Shown: positions 25,041 through 34,102 of the stretch, in pieces
Layout: each line of letters starts with the position of its first letter
Position numbering within the stretch: position 1 is the stretch's first letter
Assembly (NCBI RefSeq): GCF_900105355.1
Contig: NZ_FNSC01000001.1
Span: 3,038,001 to 3,102,000, forward strand
Length of the DNA: 64,000 nucleotides
Reading direction: 5' to 3'
Origin: Pseudomonas anguilliseptica
GTDB lineage: Bacteria; Pseudomonadota; Gammaproteobacteria; Pseudomonadales; Pseudomonadaceae
Notes under the pieces: generated by a model
Database searches by the model: none
What the model saw: the letters and a program-made list of their open reading frames with translations, nothing else
What the model was told of the DNA's origin: nothing
Program-made: the position numbers and the translations under genes

Positions 25041-28000
25041 CTATGGCGTGCGTTGCAGCTCGCTCTTGCCGGTGGTACTGGCCAGTAGATGTTCCGGCAA
25101 ATCGAGCAGGTCGTCGTCGAAGGTTTCCAGTGGCGGTGGGCGCCGTTCGAAGCGCGAGCCGAGCACCAGCAGGCAGGGGGTTAGTAGCAGGGTCAATACG
25201 GTGGCGAAGGTCAGGCCGCCGGCAATCGCGCTGGACAGCTGGGTCCACCATTGGGTCGATGGCGCACCAACGCCCAGGCTCGGGGTGAGCAGGTCGACGT
25301 TGACCCCGATCACCATCGGCACCAGGCCGAGCACCGTGGTCACGGCGGTCAGCAGTACCGGACGCAGACGCAGGCTGCCGGTTTCCAGCGCCGCTTCACG
25401 CGGCTCCAGACCCTGGCGGCGCAGCTGGTTGTAAGTGTCGATGAGGATGTTGTTGTTCACCACGATGCCCGCCAGGGCGATCAGGCCCATGCCGACCATG
25501 ACGATGCCAAACGACTGGCCGTTGACCAGCAGGCCCATCAGCACTCCGGCGGTGGACAGGACGATGGCCGAGAGCACCAGCAGCGACTGATAGATGCTGT
25601 TGAACTGGGTCACCAGGATGATAAACATCAGGAAGATCGCCACCGCAAAGGCTGTGCTGAGGAAGGTCGCGGCTTCACGCTGGTCGGCGTCCTCACCGGC
25701 GAACTTCACCTGTACATCGCTGGGTATCTCGCCCATGGCCTTGCGCAAGGCTTGCAGGCGTTCGTCCAGACGCGCACCTTCGGCGATGTCGGCCTGCAGA
25801 GTGATGGTGCGGTTGCCGTCGACCCGGCGCAGGGTACCGACCTTCGGCGCCTGTTGCAGCGAGACGAAGTTGCTCAGCGGAATCTGCCCGGCCTGGGTAT
25901 TCAGGGTCAGCCGGCCGAGCTGGTCGAGGGAGCGCCAGTTGGCCGGCAGGCGCACGCGGATATCCACCTCGTCGGTGGCGTCTTCCGGGCGGTAGGTGGC
26001 CAGTTTCAGGCCGTTGGTGACCATCTGCACGGCATTGCCCACGCTCAGCACGTCCGCACCGAAACGTGCGGCCGCCTCGCGGTCGACCTTGACCCGCCAT
26101 TCGATGCCCGGCAGGGCGCGGTCATCCTCGATGTCCTTGAAGCCGCCCAGGCGCTGCATATTGGCGCGCACCTGTTCGATCAGCTGATCGGACTTGGCCT
26201 GGTCCAGCGAGCTGACCTGCAATTTCACTGGCTTGCCGCTGCTCGGGCCTTCCTCCTGCTTGCGAAACTCCAGAACGATGCCCGGGATGTCGGCAGTACG
26301 GCTGCTCATGTCGGCGAGGATCTTGCCGGCCGAACGCCGTTCATGCCATTCGACGAACTGGAACTGCAGGGTGCCGATCACGTCCGCACCGAGCTGACCG
26401 TCCGGCTGCGCCAGGGAGCGAGCGTAGAGCGCCTTGACCTCGCTCATGCCGAGCAGGCGCTTTTCCACTTGCTGTAGCAGGGCGTCTTTTTCTTGCACCG
26501 ATAGATCGCCACGGGCGCGCAGCCAGATCTGCGCGTTCTCCGGTTCCACTTCGGGGAAGAACTCCACGCCATGGTTGAAGCGACCATAGGCGGTGTAGAT
26601 CAGCGCAATCAGCGCGAGCATGCCCAGCAAGGTCAGGCCAGGGTGTCTCAGCAAGGTGCCGAGCAGGCGGCGATAACCGACGGCGCCACGGCCAGGCTGA
26701 GTGGCCTGCGGCAGGGGTTGGCCGCCAGTGACGGCGCCGAGCACCGGCAGAAACACCAGGGCCATGGCCAGCGAAGCGAGCAGGCAGACGATCACCGTGG
26801 CCGGCAGGTACTTCATAAACTGGCCGACTACACCGGGCCAGAACAGCAGCGGCAGAAACACCACCAGGGTGGTGGCGGTGGAAGCGATCACCGGCCAGGC
26901 CATCCGCGTGGCGGCATTGGCCCAGGCCTGGCGTGGCGTTTGCCCCTGATGCAGATAACGGTCGGCCAGCTCAGACACCACGATGGCGCCGTCCACCAGC
27001 ATGCCAGCCACCAGAATCAGGCTGAACAGCACGACGATATTCAGGGTGAAACCGAGCATCCAGATCAGCAGGATGCCGGTGAGAAAGGCTCCTGGAATGG
27101 TCAGCCCGACTAATAACGCCGAGCGCATGCCCATGCTCGCCACCACCAGAATCAGCACCAGTACGATGGCGGTCATCACGTTGTTGAGCAGGTCGCTGAG
27201 CATGCTCTGCACCTGCTGCGACTGATCCATGATGTAGCTGACCTTGAGGCCTTCGGGCAGCAGCGGCTGGGCCTTGACCATCAGCGCCTTGACCTGCTCG
27301 ATGATGTTGGCGCCGCTGCGCTTGGACACCTCCAGCACCACCGCTGGCTGGCCATTGATCCGTGCGTAACCGGTGGGGTCCTTGAAGGTGCGGTGAATGG
27401 TGGCAACGTCGCCAAAGGTCACCACGCTATTGCCCACCACCTTGATCGGCATGGACAGCACGTCTTCGAGGTTTTCGATCACCCCAGGCACTTTCATGCT
27501 CATGCGCCCGGCGCCGGTGTCCAGGCTGCCTGCGGCGACCAGGCGGTTGTTGCGGCTGACCAGGTTGAACAGCTCGTTGTAATCGATGCCGTAGCTGTCG
27601 AGTACTTGCGGGTCGACGACGATTTCCAGCAGGTCTTCGCGGTCGCCGCCGATTTCCACTGAAAGCACTTCGGCGATGCCTTCGACGTTTTCCTTCAGGC
27701 GGCGGGCGATGTACACCAATTCGGTTTCGGCAATCGGCCCGGACAGGCCAATCGACAGCACCGGAAACAGCGCCACGTTGACTTCATTGACCGTGGGTTC
27801 CTCGGCCTCCTCCGGCAGCTTGCTGCGGGCGGTATCGACCTTCTCGCGCACATCGGCGAGGGCCAGTTTGGCGTTGAAGCCGGCATCGAACTCCAGGGTT
27901 ACCGACGCATGGCCTTCGCTGGCCATGGAGCGCATTTCCTTGACCCCTTCGAGGCTGCGCAGCTCCTGCTCCAGCGGCCGTACCAGCAGGCGTTCGGCGT

Positions 28001-28175
28001 CTTCCGGGCTGATGCCTTCGAGAGTGACCGAGACATAGATGATCGGGATGCTGACATCCGGGTTGGCTTCCTTGGGGATGGCGAAATATGCCGCCAGCCC
28101 GCCGAGCATGAGAAACAGCAGCAACAACAGGCTGGTGCGGCTGCGATCCAGCGCCGCAGCGATCAGGCCATGCAT
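25041..28175 (-). CDS. RND efflux permease (HAE1 type)
   Basis: 1044 residues, trimeric inner-membrane proton antiporter. N-terminal helix then porter domain (PKEANPDVSIPIIYVSVTLEGISPEDAERLL). The membrane helix 4 block LVAGMLVDGAIVVSELADRY holds the proton-relay Asp pair region. A second half repeats the layout (VKFAGEDADQREAATFL, GMGLIALAGIVVNNNILIDTYN). Length is normal. The drug range cannot be read from sequence. It starts one base after the adaptor gene stop. No outer-membrane partner gene is present here, so it probably shares a TolC-like channel encoded elsewhere. Confidence 0.92.
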   Translation of the reverse strand: MHGLIAAALDRSRTSLLLLLFLMLGGLAAYFAIPKEANPDVSIPIIYVSVTLEGISPEDAERLLVRPLEQELRSLEGVKEMRSMASEGHASVTLEFDAGFNAKLALADVREKVDTARSKLPEEAEEPTVNEVNVALFPVLSIGLSGPIAETELVYIARRLKENVEGIAEVLSVEIGGDREDLLEIVVDPQVLDSYGIDYNELFNLVSRNNRLVAAGSLDTGAGRMSMKVPGVIENLEDVLSMPIKVVGNSVVTFGDVATIHRTFKDPTGYARINGQPAVVLEVSKRSGANIIEQVKALMVKAQPLLPEGLKVSYIMDQSQQVQSMLSDLLNNVMTAIVLVLILVVASMGMRSALLVGLTIPGAFLTGILLIWMLGFTLNIVVLFSLILVAGMLVDGAIVVSELADRYLHQGQTPRQAWANAATRMAWPVIASTATTLVVFLPLLFWPGVVGQFMKYLPATVIVCLLASLAMALVFLPVLGAVTGGQPLPQATQPGRGAVGYRRLLGTLLRHPGLTLLGMLALIALIYTAYGRFNHGVEFFPEVEPENAQIWLRARGDLSVQEKDALLQQVEKRLLGMSEVKALYARSLAQPDGQLGADVIGTLQFQFVEWHERRSAGKILADMSSRTADIPGIVLEFRKQEEGPSSGKPVKLQVSSLDQAKSDQLIEQVRANMQRLGGFKDIEDDRALPGIEWRVKVDREAAARFGADVLSVGNAVQMVTNGLKLATYRPEDATDEVDIRVRLPANWRSLDQLGRLTLNTQAGQIPLSNFVSLQQAPKVGTLRRVDGNRTITLQADIAEGARLDERLQALRKAMGEIPSDVQVKFAGEDADQREAATFLSTAFAVAIFLMFIILVTQFNSIYQSLLVLSAIVLSTAGVLMGLLVNGQSFGIVMVGMGLIALAGIVVNNNILIDTYNQLRRQGLEPREAALETGSLRLRPVLLTAVTTVLGLVPMVIGVNVDLLTPSLGVGAPSTQWWTQLSSAIAGGLTFATVLTLLLTPCLLVLGSRFERRPPPLETFDDDLLDLPEHLLASTTGKSELQRTP

Positions 28176-28176
28176 A

Positions 28177-29256
28177 TCAGCTACCCCCTTTGGCCAGCTG
28201 GCTGATCACCTGCTGGCCCGGCTCGACAAAGCCCTGGCCGAGGGTGATCAAGGCCACCTTGTCAGGCAGACCGCTGACCCAGGCGCCCTGGTTGTCGACG
28301 CTGATCAGCTGCACCGGGGTGAACTGTACTTGCTGCTGTTCGTTGACCCACTTGACGCCATGCCGGCCGGCTTTATCCAGGCTCAGCAGGGCGGGCGACA
28401 GGCGATGGGCCAGGGTTTCTCCGGTCTGTACATGCAGGGTCGCGCTGGCGCCTGCCAGGCGTAGGGCTTGCGGGTTGGCAACCTTGACCTCGATGCGGAA
28501 GCTGCGTGAGCCCGGATCGGCGGCGGCGATAAAGTGCAGCTCGCCCTGCAGTTCGCGGCCGTCGAGCAATTCGACTTTAACCGGTTGACCGAGCTTGAGC
28601 TGGATGACCTCCTGCTGGGCGATCTGCGCGCTGACCTTGAGCTGGCTGATGTCCACCAGGGTCAGCAGGCTTTGCCCGGGCTGGACGAAGTCGCCCAGCT
28701 CGACCATGCGCTGGTCATACACCCCGGCAAACGGCGCATTGATCCGTGTGTTGCGCAGCTGCAGGCGAGCGCTGTCGAGCTCGGCGCGCGCCTTGGCCAG
28801 CTCGCTTTCCAGGCGCAGCAACTCGTTGGCCGAGATCAGGCTGCGTTCGCGCAGACGTTTGGCCGCACTCACGTCGCTTTCGCGCTGGCGAACGTCGGCC
28901 TCGCTGCGCGCCACCTGGGCTGGGCGGTCATCGGCTGACAGGCTCAGCAGCAGTTGCTTGGCGTCGACGCGGTTGCCCTTGTCCTGATCCAGACGCGTCA
29001 CCGTGCCGCTGATCTGCGAACGCAACTCGACCCGGCGCCAGGCCTCAATCTGCCCCTGTACCACATGCTGGCGCTGCATCGGGCTGGCTTCCAGCCACTG
29101 CGCTTCAACCTTGGTCAGACCCTTTTCCTCGGCAGGCGCATCGGCGGTGGCGGTTTCCTGGGCCTTGAACAGCGAACCGCTGAACAGCCAGAGCACGAGC
29201 AGCAGACTGATGGCGACGGCGATCAACCAGGGGCGTTTGGACAACTGACTGAACAT
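28177..29256 (-). CDS. RND efflux periplasmic adaptor (membrane fusion protein)
   Basis: 359 residues. The N-terminal membrane anchor (KRPWLIAVAISLLLVLWLFSG) is followed by a first barrel/lipoyl half (VVQGQIEAWRRVELRSQISGTVTRLDQDKGNRV), a coiled coil (about residues 110-175, rich in Glu/Arg/Leu) and a second lipoyl half (INAPFAGVYDQRMVELGDFVQPGQSLLTLVDIS). It bridges the permease at 25041-28175 to an outer-membrane channel. It lies 5 bases from the tetR gene, in one three-gene operon. Confidence 0.9.
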   Translation of the reverse strand: MFSQLSKRPWLIAVAISLLLVLWLFSGSLFKAQETATADAPAEEKGLTKVEAQWLEASPMQRQHVVQGQIEAWRRVELRSQISGTVTRLDQDKGNRVDAKQLLLSLSADDRPAQVARSEADVRQRESDVSAAKRLRERSLISANELLRLESELAKARAELDSARLQLRNTRINAPFAGVYDQRMVELGDFVQPGQSLLTLVDISQLKVSAQIAQQEVIQLKLGQPVKVELLDGRELQGELHFIAAADPGSRSFRIEVKVANPQALRLAGASATLHVQTGETLAHRLSPALLSLDKAGRHGVKWVNEQQQVQFTPVQLISVDNQGAWVSGLPDKVALITLGQGFVEPGQQVISQLAKGGS

Positions 29257-29261
29257 GGTGG

Positions 29262-29918
29262 TTACTCGTGGCGATAGGGTTGAGCAAGCAAGTCGGCTGC
29301 CTGGGTGCGCAGGCCGGCAATGATGAAATCGGTGACGCGGGCGAAATACTCCTCCAGGGCTATCGGCTCGGCCCAGTGGGCAAAACCACCGGAGGCGATA
29401 CGCGCCATCACCCCGTTGACGCAGGCTTCAACGCCCCACAACAGGTTCTGGCAGTCACTCTGGCTCAGCGCCTGGTTATTCAGGGCCACGCCGAGCATGT
29501 CGCCGAAGAACAGCTGGTACTCGCGCTCCATATCGAGGAACTGCTGGCGGTACGGGGCTTCCAGGCGCTCCTGAAACTCCGGGCGGTCGCAGTGCAAGCA
29601 CAGCTGCGCCTGAATCGGGTTGTTCAGCATCTGCTCGAAGGCGCGACGAATGACCCTGCGCATGGCGTCCTGTGCCGGGCTGGCGGCATGCAGTTCGCGC
29701 AACTCCAGCAGGTTGGCGCGGCTGAGGTCGAGTACCAGGCGCGCATACAGCGCTTCCTTGCTGGGGAAGTGCTTGTACACCGTGCCTTTGCCGATGCCAG
29801 CGGCGAGCGCCACTTCGGCAATGGTCACGCGGTCCCAGGGCTGCTCGGCAAATAGCTGGCGGGCGGCGTCGAGGAGGGCATTCTCGCGTTGTTCAAACAG
29901 CAGATCTTGGTAGCGCAT
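29262..29918 (-). CDS. TetR/AcrR-family repressor of the efflux operon
   Basis: 218 residues. The N-terminal helix-turn-helix is standard: ALLDAARQLFAEQPWDRVTIAEVALAAGIGKGTVYKHFPSKEALYARL (residues about 12-60). The C-terminal ligand-binding domain is divergent. It is the first gene of the operon tetR-adaptor-permease. A double palindromic operator lies 17 bases upstream (29936-29970), so autorepression of the whole operon is likely, with an unknown inducer. Confidence 0.9.
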   Translation of the reverse strand: MRYQDLLFEQRENALLDAARQLFAEQPWDRVTIAEVALAAGIGKGTVYKHFPSKEALYARLVLDLSRANLLELRELHAASPAQDAMRRVIRRAFEQMLNNPIQAQLCLHCDRPEFQERLEAPYRQQFLDMEREYQLFFGDMLGVALNNQALSQSDCQNLLWGVEACVNGVMARIASGGFAHWAEPIALEEYFARVTDFIIAGLRTQAADLLAQPYRHE

Positions 29919-29935
29919 GGACAGTTATCGGAAGT

Positions 29936-29970
29936 CGTGACCAGCGGTCATGCTATGACTGTTGGTCACG
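29936..29970. promoter_or_regulatory. Nested palindromic operator upstream of the efflux tetR
   Basis: CGTGACCAGCGGTCAT, then GCT, then ATGACTGTTGGTCACG. The two halves match in 14 of 16 positions as an inverted repeat. Each half is itself a small palindrome (TGACC-AGC-GGTCA and TGAC-TGTTG-GTCA), so two dimers could bind. It lies between 17 and 52 bases upstream of the tetR start. Confidence 0.75.
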
Positions 29971-30026
29971 ATCGAGCAAGCCGGCAGTTGTAACAGGCTT
30001 TGCCGTGGCTTGATGCGAAAGGGCGA

Positions 30027-30782
30027 TCAGGGTGCGTTGAACTGCTGCCAGAGTTGCGCGTAACGGCCGCTGTCCTTGAGTTCTTGCAGGCCCTGATCGA
30101 AGAGTTGCTGCAGGCGTTCGCTCTCAGGCAATTGACGGGAGAAGATCAGGCGGTAGTCCCAGGTTTCATAGATTTGCGTGGTGGTCAGGCGCGCCCGCTC
30201 CTTGGCGCTGAGCTGGCTGAGCACATGGCTGCCCGAGCCTTTGACGATGTCCACCGCATCGATGCGCCCGGCGGCCAGCTTGCGCAGGTTGATCAGTTCA
30301 TCACCGCTGGCTTCGTACTGCACCCAGCCGCGCTGTTCGGCTTGTTCCAGCACTGGCATCTTCGCCGAACCGAGCGGAATGCCAATGCGCAGGCCGTTGA
30401 GCTGCTCGGCCCCGGTCAGACTGCCATCCCAGTTGATGGGCTTGTCGCGGCGGTAGAACAGCACCACTTCATCGCGATACACCACGGCGGAAAACAGGCA
30501 GTCGGCCTCGCGTTCTGGCGTGCGGCCCCAGATGGCCGAGGCTTGCCAGCGACCCTGCTTAACCTCGGTGTAGGCGCGCTTCCAGGGGAAGAAACCGTAT
30601 TCCACGCTGAGGCCCTGGGTGGCAAAGGCTTCATTGATCAGCTGCGGCACCACACCATAGTGCGGCAGCGCCTCACCGATAAAGGGCGGCCATTCGCCGA
30701 TGGCGATGCGGATATGTTCCTGGCTATGTGCGGGCTGGCAGAGGCCAGCACAGAGCAGCAGAGCTGTGAGCAAACGGCACAT
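30027..30782 (-). CDS. Orphan periplasmic substrate-binding protein (SBP family 3)
   Basis: 251 residues from the ATG at 30782, chosen because a signal peptide follows at once (CRLLTALLLCAGLCQPAHS); a GTG at 30812 would extend it by ten residues. The mature part EHIRIAIGEWPPFIGEALPHYGVV is typical of the amino-acid-type family. Later parts include FFPWKRAYTEVKQGRWQASAIWG and LNGLRIGIPLGSA. No permease or ATPase gene is adjacent, so it may be a sensor or a spare binding protein. It resembles the gene at 54429-56353 in size and layout (YPPY/WPPF start, FxPWxRA motif). Confidence 0.82.
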   Translation of the reverse strand: MCRLLTALLLCAGLCQPAHSQEHIRIAIGEWPPFIGEALPHYGVVPQLINEAFATQGLSVEYGFFPWKRAYTEVKQGRWQASAIWGRTPEREADCLFSAVVYRDEVVLFYRRDKPINWDGSLTGAEQLNGLRIGIPLGSAKMPVLEQAEQRGWVQYEASGDELINLRKLAAGRIDAVDIVKGSGSHVLSQLSAKERARLTTTQIYETWDYRLIFSRQLPESERLQQLFDQGLQELKDSGRYAQLWQQFNAP

Positions 30783-30936
30783 GCGGTGCTCGATATTTAG
30801 CTTGCGGGTCACTCAAGCTAAGCACAGTTGTTGCCGCTGCGGGATGGTGCATGGAAGCGCAGTAAGCTAATGCGTGCTTGGTTTAAGACAGGTTCCTGCA
30901 ATTGTTCAAACACGTGCACAAGGCTAGACTGCCGCC

Positions 30937-31266
30937 ATGAAAGCCTTTCGTCGTGCCTATCTGGTTTTGTTCCTGGCCCTGATTCTGCCTGTGCAGAGTC
31001 TGGCGGGTTTGCTGCAGGCCGGCGAAATCTGTCCGATGGGTCATGGTAGCCAACAGCAAATGGACTGCTGTGGCGAGATGGCAATGCCGGCCGGTAATCA
31101 GCCTTGCCCAGACATGCTTAAGTGTTCCACGGCAACTTTACCGTTGCTCGACAGCTATAGGCTTCCTATCAAACCCCTAGTCAATGCGCGTGGCCCGTTG
31201 TGGTTGGCGCATGCTGTACTCCCCTCGCGTCCTCAGTCCGCGCCTTGGCGTCCTCCCCGCGTCTGA
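30937..31266 (+). CDS. Small Cys/Met-rich exported protein next to cus genes
   Basis: 109 residues, not recognised as a named family. The signal peptide is KAFRRAYLVLFLALILPVQSLAG. The next part is rich in likely metal ligands: CPMGHGSQQQMDCCGEMAMP then CPDMLKCS. The C-terminus is basic and Pro-rich. Being just ahead of cusCBA and facing the same way, it may bind copper in the periplasm; this is inference from composition and position. The stop precedes the cusC start by about 95 bases. Confidence 0.6.
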   Translation: MKAFRRAYLVLFLALILPVQSLAGLLQAGEICPMGHGSQQQMDCCGEMAMPAGNQPCPDMLKCSTATLPLLDSYRLPIKPLVNARGPLWLAHAVLPSRPQSAPWRPPRV

Positions 31267-31361
31267 CTCCTGTTTCGTCATAAACGTCGCCGTGCCGTAA
31301 TGGCAGCACGGTGGCTGTTGCGCGCCCTGAATGGGCTGCGATTTCGACAGGAGTTACCACT

Positions 31362-32609
31362 ATGTACATGTTTCTCCCCAGCCCTGTTTGGCTGCTCGGG
31401 GCTCTGGCGGCTGCCTTGTTCAGCCTGCCTGCAGCAGCCCTGACCCTTGATGAAGCCTTGCGCCTTGCCGAGTACGAAGCGCCTTCGCTGACAGCGCAAG
31501 CCGCGCAGGTTGAGTCTGCGCGTAATTTAGCGATACCCGCTGGTGAGCTGCCGGACCCCAAATTGTTATTGGGTTTACAGAACGTACCCGTTGAAGGTAA
31601 CAACCGTGGGCGCTTCGATGCCGAGCCGATGACCATGCAAATGCTTGGGGTGATGCAAGAGGTGCCCAGTCGTGCCAAGCGCAAGGCCCGAGTCGAAGTG
31701 GCAGAGGCAGGCGTCAAGCGCGCGACCCAGGAACAGCATGTGGAGCGACTCAAGGTACGTCGTGAAACCGCCTTGGCCTGGATCGAAGCACTCGGTATCG
31801 AGCAGAAGCTGGCGCTATTTAGTGACCTCTACGCTGAAAATAACCTGTTAGCCAAAGCCGTAAGTGCACGCATCAGCGCCGGTCGCGGCGCCACTGCCGA
31901 CAGCATTGGGCCGAAGCAAGAGGCGGCGTTGCTGGCCGAGCAAGAGGATCAATTGACCCAGCAGCGCGTGCAGCAGCGCGCCACCCTGCGGCGCTGGGTA
32001 GGGCCGCGGGGCGACGAGTCGCTGGCAGGGCCGCTGCCGAATTGGCCGGTGGATGCCGCGCACTATCAGCACAATCTGCAACGCCACCCGGAGTTGGCGC
32101 TGTATGAGCCGATGGCTGTTGAAGCACAGGCCGAGATCCGTCAGGCCGTGGCCGAGAAAACCCCGGACTGGAGCTGGCAGCTGGCTTACCAGAACCGTGA
32201 CGCTGCGTTCGGCGACATGCTCAGTGTGCAAGTCAGCTTCGATTTGCCGTTATTTCCCGCTTCGCGGCAGAGCCCGCGTATTGCAGCCAAGCAGGCGCAG
32301 CTCAACCAGCTGGAAGCCGAACGTGCCGCCGCTGAGCGTGAGCATGCGCAGCAGCTGGCCATTGACTTGGCCGAGTACCAGCGCCTTGAACGGGCACTGC
32401 GTCGCAGCCAGGGCAGCCTGCTGCCCTTGGCCGAGGAGAAAGTCGCGTTGAGCCTGGCCGACTACCGCTCCGGCGCCGGTGAATTGGCCAGCGTGATTGC
32501 CGCTCGGCGCGAATTGATTGAGACACGCCTGAAACACATCGACTTTGCACAGGCGCGCGCGCTCACCAGCGCCCGCTTGTATTTCGCGTATGAAGGGGCT
32601 GAGCAATGA
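31362..32609 (+). CDS. CusC/CzcC-type outer-membrane efflux protein
   Basis: 415 residues, TolC fold. Start 31362 follows AGGAG by 8 bases; the longer in-frame start at 31311 lacks a signal. Signal peptide: MFLPSPVWLLGALAAALFSLPAAA, then LTLDEALRLAEYEAPSLTAQAAQVE, the first OEP repeat. The second repeat has QAQLNQLEAERAAAEREHAQQ and DYRSGAGELASVIAARRELIETRL. With CusB and CusA it would carry Cu(I)/Ag(I) across the cell envelope. It overlaps cusB by four bases (ATGA). Confidence 0.9.
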   Translation: MYMFLPSPVWLLGALAAALFSLPAAALTLDEALRLAEYEAPSLTAQAAQVESARNLAIPAGELPDPKLLLGLQNVPVEGNNRGRFDAEPMTMQMLGVMQEVPSRAKRKARVEVAEAGVKRATQEQHVERLKVRRETALAWIEALGIEQKLALFSDLYAENNLLAKAVSARISAGRGATADSIGPKQEAALLAEQEDQLTQQRVQQRATLRRWVGPRGDESLAGPLPNWPVDAAHYQHNLQRHPELALYEPMAVEAQAEIRQAVAEKTPDWSWQLAYQNRDAAFGDMLSVQVSFDLPLFPASRQSPRIAAKQAQLNQLEAERAAAEREHAQQLAIDLAEYQRLERALRRSQGSLLPLAEEKVALSLADYRSGAGELASVIAARRELIETRLKHIDFAQARALTSARLYFAYEGAEQ

Positions 32610-34102
32610 GTGTCGCAACTGTAAAAGGCGCCGTGCTGATGAGTCTGATGCTGGCCGTAGGTGCTGCAGGAGGTTACTGGATCGCGCAGTCACCGATGCC
32701 CCACGGGGCTGATGCCCCCCAGATGGCGCCGATGGCGGATAAGGGCCAGGTGCTCTATTGGTACGACCCGATGGTGCCGCAACAGAAGTTCGACCAACCG
32801 GGCAAATCCCCCTTTATGGATATGCAGCTGGTGCCGCGCTATGCCGACGAGGGCGGCGACAGCGCCGCCGTCAGCATCGATTCCAGCATCAGCCAGAATC
32901 TGGGCATGCGTCTGGCATTGGTTACCCGGGGGGCTGCGGCAAGCAGCCTGGAGGTGGTTGGTAGCCTGGCCTTGAACAGCCGTGATGTGGCCGTGGTGCA
33001 GGCGCGCAGTGCCGGTTTCGTCGAGCGCGTGTATGCCCGCGCCACAGACGATGTGCTGCAAGCCGGTGCGCCGCTGGCCGATCTGCTGGTGCCGGCTTGG
33101 GTCAGTGCTCAGGAAGATTATCTGGCCCTGCGTAATGCGGGTGATTCTGGCTTGTTGAGCGCTGCGCGCCAGCGCATGCGTCTGGCTGGCATGCCGGAGG
33201 CGCTGATTGCTCAGGTCGAACGTAGTGGGAAGCTACAAACGCTGTGGACGGTCACCAGCCCCATCGGCGGTGTGCTGCAACAACTTGAGGTGCGCGAGGG
33301 CATGACCCTGGCGGCCGGGCAAACCCTGGCCACGATTAACGGTTTGCGCACGGTATGGCTGGAGGTGGCTGTGCCGGAGGCTCAGACCAAAGGGCTGAGT
33401 AAGGGGCAGCAGGTCGAAGCGCGTTTGCCGGCATTCGCTGGTGAAGTGCTCAGCGGCAGCATTGCCGATATTTTGCCCCAGGCCAATTTGGATAGCCGCA
33501 CGCTGCGGGTGCGGGTCGAGTTGGATAACCGCGATGGTCGCTTGCGCCCGGGCTTAACGGCTCAGGTACGGCTGACTCGCCCAGCTGAGCGCGAGGTTTT
33601 GTTAGTCCCCAGCGAAGCGGTGATCCGCAGTGGTCGTCGTGCACTGGTCATGCTCGCCGAAGCTGAGGGGCGTTATCGTCCGGTGCAAGTGCGTCTGGGT
33701 GCTGAGGCCGAAGGTCAGGTCGAGGTGCTTGAAGGGCTCGCGGAGGGCCAGCAGGTGGTTGCTTCCGGGCAGTTCCTACTGGATTCCGAGGCCAGTCTGC
33801 GCGGTATTGAGGTGCAGGGGCTGGGTCAACCTGCCATCGATATGAAGCTGGAGGCGGCGCTGCACGAGGCTGAAGGGCAAATTGATGGCATCGAAGCGGA
33901 TGGCGTGATGCTCAGTCATGATCCCTTCAAGACCTTGGGCATGCCCGGCATGAGCATGCTTTTCCCGCTTGCCAGCCCGGCGCTGTTAGAGGGCTTCAAG
34001 GTGGGTGACAAGGTCAAGGTCGGCGTGCGCGCCGATGACGATGGCCTGCTGATTGAACGCCTTGAACACGTGCCTTCGGCGCAGCAGCAGGTGCAACCAT
34101 GA
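32606..34102 (+). CDS. cusB: CusB-type adaptor with fused CusF-like domain
   Basis: 498 residues. An N-terminal anchor ([21 protein letters not shown]) is followed by a heavy-metal-binding domain ([20 protein letters not shown], then [10 protein letters not shown], about residues 50-73). The adaptor core comes next, with lipoyl, hairpin and barrel parts ([35 protein letters not shown], about 95-390). The last 80 residues ([20 protein letters not shown], then LFPLAS and [11 protein letters not shown]) match the copper chaperone CusF, keeping His and both Met ligands but with Met at the Trp position. Such fusion is known for SilB. It overlaps cusA by four bases. Confidence 0.92.
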   Translation: MSVATVKGAVLMSLMLAVGAAGGYWIAQSPMPHGADAPQMAPMADKGQVLYWYDPMVPQQKFDQPGKSPFMDMQLVPRYADEGGDSAAVSIDSSISQNLGMRLALVTRGAAASSLEVVGSLALNSRDVAVVQARSAGFVERVYARATDDVLQAGAPLADLLVPAWVSAQEDYLALRNAGDSGLLSAARQRMRLAGMPEALIAQVERSGKLQTLWTVTSPIGGVLQQLEVREGMTLAAGQTLATINGLRTVWLEVAVPEAQTKGLSKGQQVEARLPAFAGEVLSGSIADILPQANLDSRTLRVRVELDNRDGRLRPGLTAQVRLTRPAEREVLLVPSEAVIRSGRRALVMLAEAEGRYRPVQVRLGAEAEGQVEVLEGLAEGQQVVASGQFLLDSEASLRGIEVQGLGQPAIDMKLEAALHEAEGQIDGIEADGVMLSHDPFKTLGMPGMSMLFPLASPALLEGFKVGDKVKVGVRADDDGLLIERLEHVPSAQQQVQP

